Source: Anas platyrhynchos
Taxonomy: Eukaryota; Chordata; Aves; Anseriformes; Anatidae
Length of the DNA stretch: 64,000 bases
Direction: 5' to 3'
Assembly (NCBI RefSeq): GCF_047663525.1
Contig: NC_092606.1
Coordinates: 813,501 to 877,500, forward strand
Below, one piece after another: positions 43,901 through 52,900 of the stretch (positions are counted from its first letter, which is position 1; each line of letters opens with the position of its first letter). The notes below the pieces were generated by a model. The model was not told the DNA's origin, searched no databases, and saw only the letters and a list, made by a program, of their open reading frames with translations. The position numbers and the translations under genes are program-made.

Positions 43901-46900
43901 CACGATGCAAATGTGCAATCCTCACAGAGGGGCTGAAGGAAGCTCAGCACAGCGTTCAGTACCGCTCTACAGCTCAAAATCAGAACTGGCCTTTGCAATT
44001 CAACCGCTTGGGGATTCTGCACTTTTTAATTAATGGGTTTAATTACTGGTAGCAGAGTTATTATTCAGGCCAAAAATATGCTTTTCATGCTGCTCAACCC
44101 TTCTCTGATTCAATTAAAAATCTCACTGAAGACGTAAGTCCTGCATGCCTTGCAGTCACCACGTTACCTTTTCTACTCGTGCACTGCTAACCTCCCTCCA
44201 CAGCGCAGCAGCTACATTCACTGGGACAAGCAGGTACACTGGATTTACACCTACACAACACACGTGTTGACTCTGGTACACCTCAGCTCTCGGTAATCCA
44301 CCTGATGTTTATGGCTATTATGTCACAGTATGAGAATTAATGATTATTTCACTTAATACACTCAAAATATTTACTTTGAGAGAACAAACTACCAAGACTT
44401 ATTTTAAACCATATAAGAACACCTTTAAATTATAAACCAGGTAAAGCATAAATACATTCAATAAACAGTAACTTAATTACAACTCAATTCAAAGTTCACA
44501 TCTCCTCTAAAACAAATATGAAGTCAATGTTAAACATTTTGTACAATGCCAGTTCTTGGCAGCATCCCTGCTACACTTAAGTATTAATTACACCAAGCAG
44601 AGCGATACAGTTAACTTCACTGAGGAAGTACTGTCTGCTCAAAGTTTGTTTTGAGCTGGAGCAGTTATCAATTTACCTTAAAAACCAAGGCACATTTACT
44701 ACATTTAATTACTATTATTACAGAAGCAATATAATTTCTGGCTACATAACCCATTCATGAAGCAGCAAGTACACACCGTGCACACAGATTTCTTTCAGTC
44801 TTTTCCAGCCACAGGCTCCCCCTGCCCCTTTCTTTTTCCTCCTTCACCAAATAACACACACAAACGCAGCACAGCGTTTGGGCAATCGGGGCAGTTATTG
44901 CAGCTCTGCAGACGCAGTAAACAAGCAAAACACGAAGTGCGTTAAACAAACACCACAACGATAACGGAGCAGAGGCCAGGGCAATAAACCTCCCTTTATC
45001 TACTACTCAGATAGGTGATTTAGCTGCAAAGCAGCCCGGCTCTCACACCCGCCTCAGAGTTGGGGCTGCCGTGCTGCACGGGGGCCTGGCGTTCACCCAG
45101 GGTGGCAGGGAGCTCGGCCAGGCAGGCGGCACCGCTCAGCACCGCTCAGCACCGCGCGCCCACATCTCTGCGCTCGCTGCAGGCCCAGCAGGGAGCTTCT
45201 GCGCTGCCAGGCCCTGCCGCACAGGGTGCTGATCAGACCTCGGCTCCAGAAGTCACTTTCCAGATTTGTCAAGTTCACTGGAGAAAATGAACAAAAGGCT
45301 GCTGCTGTCCAGCCTCTTTCCAAGGCTCCGGTTAGACTTACTACAGACATCGCATGCTCCTCGCAAGAAGTCACAGCATCCTGAACTACAGGAGGAATTT
45401 ATGAAGAGAAATACTGGAACTGAATATTGGGACTGATTCATAACAACAAGAAAATAGCAGTATTTGAAAATAATGCAATTTTCAGGAAGAAGCTGAAGAT
45501 TTTCCAATAAGTTAGATATCTATCTCAATCAATTTAAATTAAATTGAGTTAATCTTCAAATCTCTTACTTCCTTCAAAAATCCTAAACTAATATAATTCA
45601 TCCTATAAAACAATAACAACAACAATAAAAAAACACACATTCTTTATGATTTAATACGGCAATAAAACTGGGAAAAGAAAGTGAAGAAAGAAAACCAGAA
45701 GAGTTAACACTACCTATATAAAGTCACAGAAAAAAATATCACTGTCTAGACACTTACAAAGTTCTGCTTTTAAGTCACAGGGTTTTTCTTCTTCTTTTTT
45801 TTTTTTTTGACAAGATAAGGCAGTCTTGTCAAGCACAAGTTCACCTTCCAGAAAGTCTTCTGTACATTTTTTCTTTGTGAGTTTATTTATTTATTAATGA
45901 GAGGAGAAAATGAGAGTATATATTAAAAGCCGAGCTAATGACATATCTTGACTGGATACAGAATAAAAGAGACCACTTGGAGGAAACAGCCCTGTGAGAT
46001 TCACATCAGCTACATGCTCTCAAAGGGAGCATGATCAACATTCAGGCAACCTTGTCTTTGGATTCATTCACAAATAAGAAATGTTTTCTGTATGAAACTG
46101 ATTTAAACAGATTTCTTATTCTTTGCTTCCAGCAGCCTGTTGCTGTCAGAACTAAAGACAGGCAACCATGCAGAACATGACTTCGAGCTGTGGGTAGCTG
46201 ACAGACAAACACGGGAAGTGCAATGTGCTGAACTGGAAAGCCCAGCTTGCCGGTTACTGGTAAACACACATCCCATAAGCACAGCAATAGATACAAGAAA
46301 AGCTTCCTTTTTCTTCCCTCCTTCCCGCGGAAATGTAAAGCTGGGAAGGGCTTGTGCTTCAGGTGACAATGCGGCCAGCCACGAATCCTTTAGGGCAGCT
46401 CGTGCAGGGAAGGGTGCAGGAGGAGAGCAGCAGTGTTTGTCCCTGGCCTGCAGGGATGGCACTCGGCTGAACAAGTCACGGACCACACGTAACACAATGT
46501 CAGCTGCCATTGCCAAGGCAACGGCACCAGATAACCCAAGCTGAAAACATCCACATCTAGTTCCTAACAGAAACGCCTGTCCACAAAAAATGTAAAAACT
46601 GAAACAGCTACTGGGAATTCTGCTTGAGCAAGGTGCTCGAGGTTTGTCTGTACCAATCTCCACACGTGCTGTAAATCACACACGGCACAGCCCAGCATGG
46701 TTTGCCCTTGCCAAAACACAAGCAGTTGCCGTAACAGCAGCATATCTGAAGCAGCTGAGCAATAAACCATCAATTTAGCTCGCTCTGCAGCTGCACTGCT
46801 TCTGAGACACAGATTGAGCCCCTGCCTCCAAACGTATTGAAAAAGGCCTGAAAATGAAGATCTGTGCAAGGTCATCTGATCCCCAGCTGCCCTCAGAAGA

Positions 46901-49900
46901 CCGAAGCACACCTGCTGCAGAGGGATTAAAGGATTCTCTGTCCTTACAAACCCGTGTGTACTGTAACAAAGACGGACTTGAGGACATGGGAAAAGTGGCA
47001 CTCACTATTTAAGTCCTAGTGGTACCTTTAGCCATTTAGGATCTAGGAGAGCTAGGAAATTTTCAGATACTGGTGCAAACAGGCCCTGAAAATCAACTAC
47101 ACCCTGTATTTAAGTGGCTCTTGCTAAACTCAGCCTTGCAGAGAGTAAAATGATTCACAAGAACTCTAAATTTATAACAAAGATTCACTGAAAATGACTC
47201 ATGTACTGAGCCAATCTAATTTTAAACAAAGGGAAAAACCTCCTGAAGCACACAAAACTGGAATGGGGAAGAGAACTGCACACACAAAGAACCCCAGCCA
47301 GGAGCAGTTGGCCAACCTACTGGGAACAGCCTGTCCATTCAACTAGCCAAAGTGACGGCGGCAGATTCAGCTTCACCTACTTCTGTTTTAAAGTTAATTA
47401 AGTCGTATGCTCAAAGCAGCAACCTTTCTGCAGGTTGGAATACTTCCTTAGGACAGGTAGGATTGCTAGGCAATAGTAAGGCAGATGATGAAGAGTTCTA
47501 AGTTCTTCAGACCCTACCAAATTGAGAACGCAAACCCAAACGGCGTCACGGCAGGAGAGAGAGAGAAGTATTAAGATTTTACAGCATTCCTAATTTTGGA
47601 CAACCAAATTCTAACAGAAATAGCTGCCACCCCAGTACCCCTTACATCAGCATTGCAGCACATCTTACAGGCTGTAATTTCAAAGAGAGAACAGACACAC
47701 AGCACTAAGAGCAATCAGAACAAACAGGCAGCCTGCAGCAAGGACACGGAACACGGGTTTCTTCACCTGCTCCTATCTCAGGACCATTTCCCTGAGTTAC
47801 TCCTTCTCCTCTCTATAATATAAACACGCAGCAGATTACAGGAAAATACTTAACATAATGACAGATGCAAAACACTGTATATGCAGAGCACATATGACAA
47901 AGAATACGGTCATTCATGTAGTAAATCTGGGATTTCTTGTTTCAAACAGAATTGATACAAGAGCCTATATTTGCCAAGTTCTTCATGCATCCAGGAAAGC
48001 CCCAAGCAAGTGTGAAATACTGATGAATGGTATCAGCAGAAAAAGGTCACTGTTCTCAGAATTCTGTGTTCAGTAGTGCGTCAATACTTACTGCTCTAAA
48101 CAATCCACCTATCTTCAAAGCCAAATCTAACTTCCACTCTTCTTAACCTCTCCACTGTCATTAACATATAACCGGGTATGTTCGGCTGCAAATGCTCCAT
48201 TCTGTGCAACCCAGAAGTGTTTAGATGATGGCTATTCTCCAATTATTCTTAAGCATCGCTCTGAGTTAGGTCTTTGATTTGAAGCATGAGGAGAAAGAAG
48301 CCAAGAGTTCACAGATGAATGTGCCTCTAGAACTGTTCATAGCTTTAATTCTCAGTGATACCTTTTTGTGGTATTTTTCCACACACTGAAGTCAGATGGA
48401 TAGTGCTAAATTTTTATTTAACACTAGCCCAGTAAATAATGGGCTGGATTACAGAAGTGTAGGACCAACATTCAACGGTTCCTTTTCAGGCACCTGAACA
48501 AAGTGACTAAGTCTCCAAAGGAGTACTTGGTATGAACTCCTGGGAGCTGGCCCCTACTGAGAATCCTGCATCGGAGCATTCTTTATCCACCAGCCCACAC
48601 AGGGTCTGCTTCACTTCATCATCACAATCCACACGCACACAAATCAGTCTGCAGGAACCAAGAGAACAACAGCCAAGTTTTGTAATTTATTCAGCCTTTG
48701 ATCTTTTCACAGAGAGTTCTGAAACACCAGCTGTCTTTGATGGATGTGATATTATCTCCGAAGTTTTATTTTCTTGTTAATTCTTGGTAATTTCCAAAAC
48801 ACAGCCATGAGGAAAGTTACCAGCACAATGGCTCACTGATTATATTTAAAAATATACAAGAATATCCACAGTGACAAAGCCTAGACCCTCAACCTCTCAA
48901 ATGCACCATTTTTGTAACATAGCATTCAGGTCACAGTGGAGAGCAGAGAAGTGTTGTGAAGATCTAAAACATGCCAATTACCCAGTGTGGTGATGCTGGC
49001 TATGAAAGTCACTGAGGATCACACAGATTTCTGTTTTCTGTTGTTGCTCTTCTTTTAAAAGATGGCAACAGCTCTTTCAATAGCTTTCTGGGACGGACTC
49101 TGCCACCTTTACTCAAAATGAGAGATCTTATTCTACAAATAGATTGAGAGAACTTACAGAACAACGTGCCTTTACCTGGAAGGCAGCTGCCAGACTTGAA
49201 CCCAAGACTGCGAAAACTTTATCTTTTGCAGGTTATTCTCTGGGTTGCAGCTTAATAGTCACTTATCTCTGAATGCATACTTTTAACCTATTAATGCCTC
49301 CTAGTAAATCCCTTGTTGTTTTGGCTTGGTACTGGTTTTGGATAATGCCATTTTAAAAAGTTACTTTCTTATTTGTAATGTACACATGGATGTAGCAAAT
49401 GTAAAGGGAAGTGGCATGGGCCTGAGCTCCATGTTTTCCTAATACTGAAATCCCTGTATTTACCCCCGTCAGCAGAATAAATATTTCTATAAGAAAAGTA
49501 AGACTATGCAGTGTTAATTCTTCTGTGTGCCATTTACCACATAAGGCGATGATATGACTGCTGTCTTCATGTACAAATTTCCTGGTGACCGCTTCTTCCA
49601 TGATCTGCTTTACCTAAAAGAGAAAAGGAAAAAGAAGTGATTGTAAGATCCCAACGTAAACAAGCACAACACTTGGGAGTTTCAGTTTGTTTCAACCTTT
49701 AATCACCTTTTCCCCATCAGAAGACCGATAACTCATTTAAGTTACTCTTTCCAGGGAAGAAAAGATAATAGCATTTAAGAAGGGGAAGAGAAGGACAAAA
49801 CTCAGCACCTTTTTGTGTGGGGTAAACTAGCGGGAGCACAAGGACAAGTCTGTTTGGAGCAGACCTCTCGAAAAGACTGAATTATTTCAGGGCACCCAGA

Positions 49901-52900
49901 ACGACCTCAGCAGAAGCTCCAAAGGACTAGCAAGGCTTGTTATATGACGTGTCCTTGGCCTTCCTGTGCACAGTTACTTCCACTCATTAAACAAGACTGT
50001 GCATTGCTACATGCTCTTTCCACTTGAGGCATTGTGCTCTTTTTCAAGCAAAAAGTACCTCCGAGCTACCCAGGCATACATCCTAAGCAAGGTTTACGGC
50101 GACCTTTCTCCCATTCTGGCTGGGAAGAGAACCGAAGAGCAGACAGACCACAAAAGGCTCGTGGGGAGGTACAAGGCAGTGACATTTTGCAGCCAGTCAC
50201 ACAAACGTTTCCCGACACCGTATCTCTGTGTGAGTGGATTAGAGCAGAAAAAATAGCACATTTTCGAAGAAATCACCATCGGTGTCATCTGTGCCAATCT
50301 GGCAAACCAGAAGGAAAGCCCATAAGCACAGACACATCCTTTGCTGTTTTCTCATCCACATCTGCTAGAAGCGCGGCATCTCGCTCAGTTGGAAAGGAAG
50401 CGATAAGACAGACTGCCTCTGGAAACAGTCACACCTCTGATTGCCTGTACGTACATCTACAAAGCACACGTTTTAATGGATGGATGTTGTTAATAACCGG
50501 GGACTTCAGATGTCAGAGTAATTACAAAGGATGTTCTCACAGCTCTGCTGTGCCAGACACTATACAAAAATAATACAGTACCCATAAAGACGACAGTGCC
50601 TTCAGTTAGAGCTTCTAGACAAAATTTAACAATTACAGCAACTAAAATAACATTTATCACACTTCTTACTGATTTAAAACAAAGCTCCCCTACAATTTCA
50701 AGGCTGATGTGTCAAGCTCCAGGGGGAATTCGCTACAGATTACTGACTTGCAAAAATTAAGGAAGAAAACAGACAAATCTTCCAATTGGGCCCTTTATAG
50801 AGAGGCTGCAGTTACCCTCCATTCATCTGCTAGCTCGTTCCTCCCCCAGTGGCTTTCTTAGCCTGATGCCAGATGAAACCTATTTGCCTCAGTCAACTCA
50901 TTTATCAGGCACTTATTCCTTTCTGGCCATGGAGCACCTGCTTCTCTAGAAACAAATCCACAACCATTTTTGGCTTCTCTCATTGTGAGCTATAATTACA
51001 GGGTTAGGACATTCTGCCTAAATAAATGCCACATCACTTTTAATATATGGAAGTAAGTGCTATTGTAGAACAAGATTTAACAAGATACTCTCTGCTACCA
51101 ACTTTTTTTTTTTTATCTTGAAAACAATTTTTATGGCAGCCCTGGAGTCCAACAGAGTGAATTATCTGGCAGGTAATCACTGTCTCCCCACAGGCAACTC
51201 TTTACCCACAAGCTCAGCAGCTCAGCCTGTCCATCAGTCAGCTCGGTGTGACCTGAGTGCCAGTGCAAGTGGCACAGCAATGCCTGCCCCTGGGGCTGGG
51301 TTTTAGTGCCTAGGAGACATCGATCCCTGCTTCTCAGCAGGGCTGGCAGCCGTGCGCTGAGCTCTCATTAGGCTGCACCTGGTACCTGCCGTAAGCAGTT
51401 TGAAGTTAGCTGGGTTACTGCTTCACCATAGCATCAACAGGTCCAAAGGTTGCGCACCTTCCCTCCCGGTGCTGGCAGCAGGAGCTGCCAGAGCAGCGCT
51501 TCACCAGCAGCTGGGCTCAGCATCTGCACCGCTCTGCCCTGACGACGAGGTGGCCGCTGGCCACGAAGGGGCTCTCCTCAGAGCCCCACATTCTGGACCC
51601 AGCTGATCCTACAGAATCAGTACTTAACACACAGGAGCCCTCAGGGTTGCAAAGAAATATTGGAACAAAGCAAATGTGTAAGAGGCTCTGAAAGCAGGAA
51701 TGTTTTATAGCTGAGGACTTCGAGTATCTTGCGCTTTATAAAACTGCCTCGCTGTTCTTGACAACATCAGCTCCCAGCATGGCAATGTGTTTCTTTCCGG
51801 TGGCATTGCTGACATGATGGTAAGAACCTTGGACTTACTGGGAAGTGGAGGAGTGACAGGATATCAAGAAAAGAAGCAATGGTGTGAGAAGGGCTCTTGG
51901 GTGGGCGCTCTCACGGGAAGCACCCTAATTACCCAAGAAGAAAAAAAACCACCTGCAGCAACAGTTCAAAAGAAAAAGGTTTGGGACGCAATAACCAACA
52001 TGACTGTTGGCAGATTTTGGATCCAGGCCCTCCAGAGCTAAGCAGTGCAGACCAGGCAAGCAATCCATGGCTGTCCCCAGCCACTGTCAAATACAGAGCA
52101 ACCTTTTCCAATTTCCAGGAGGCCAGTGCACGCCAGCAGAACGCATTTCGGAGCGTAGACAGTAGAGATGAAGATTCAGAAGCTGGAATGCACTGTTCTT
52201 CAATCCCACGTCATCCCTCACTGCCACGTAATTCAGGGGCGCTTCAGGCAAGCAGCTGAAGCAAACAGCTCTGATCAAGCAGAACGAGCCCTCCCCCTGC
52301 CCTCCCGCTCTCTGTGCAGGGAGTCGTGCTGCCGGGGCTCTGCTGCCCGTTCCAGGGAGGCTCCTGGCAGAGAGGCTTTCGGAACCTACACAAACACCCA
52401 CCTGCAGACACTGGCGGACCGACCAAACTGTCAATTAATCTCATTAAAAGAAGCACGAACACACACCACGCTGCCCCCCCGTACAGGTACACAGACCTAC
52501 TAAAGCTGCCGGACTGCTTTCAGCACCACACTTGCTGCCAGGGCGAAAGGCTGCCTCCTCCAGCTGCACCCGCATCGCCTGCCATGCCTCACCTCTCCGT
52601 CCACGACCCACAAGGAGCAGCACAGCAGCAGAACCACAGAAAGCTGTACTTCACCAGCCTGCTACAACAGCCTCCAAAGACACTCAGCTCTCCCTGGTAA
52701 ATGCAACAGCCTGCGTACACCAAAAGTTTAGCAACCCTTAGAAAGCAAGGATGGAGAAAGATCTAACCACCTGAGTAAAAACCTTGGCATTTGAGGAGCA
52801 AAGACCATCACGATGGGATGCTGGAGGAGCACCACTGGGACAATGCAGTGTCAGAGGCACTGAACAGTGCTCACCAACCACAGGAATAACCAGAACCACA

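Noticed and set aside
46103-46663. 186-codon minus-strand open frame, the longest in the window
   Set aside because: It lies in SGSM2 intron 2, has a rival 134-codon frame on the other strand, and shows no domain, family resemblance or codon pattern of a gene.
50034-50573. 179-codon plus-strand open frame
   Set aside because: In intron 1; low-complexity composition, no recognisable sequence, no splice or promoter support.
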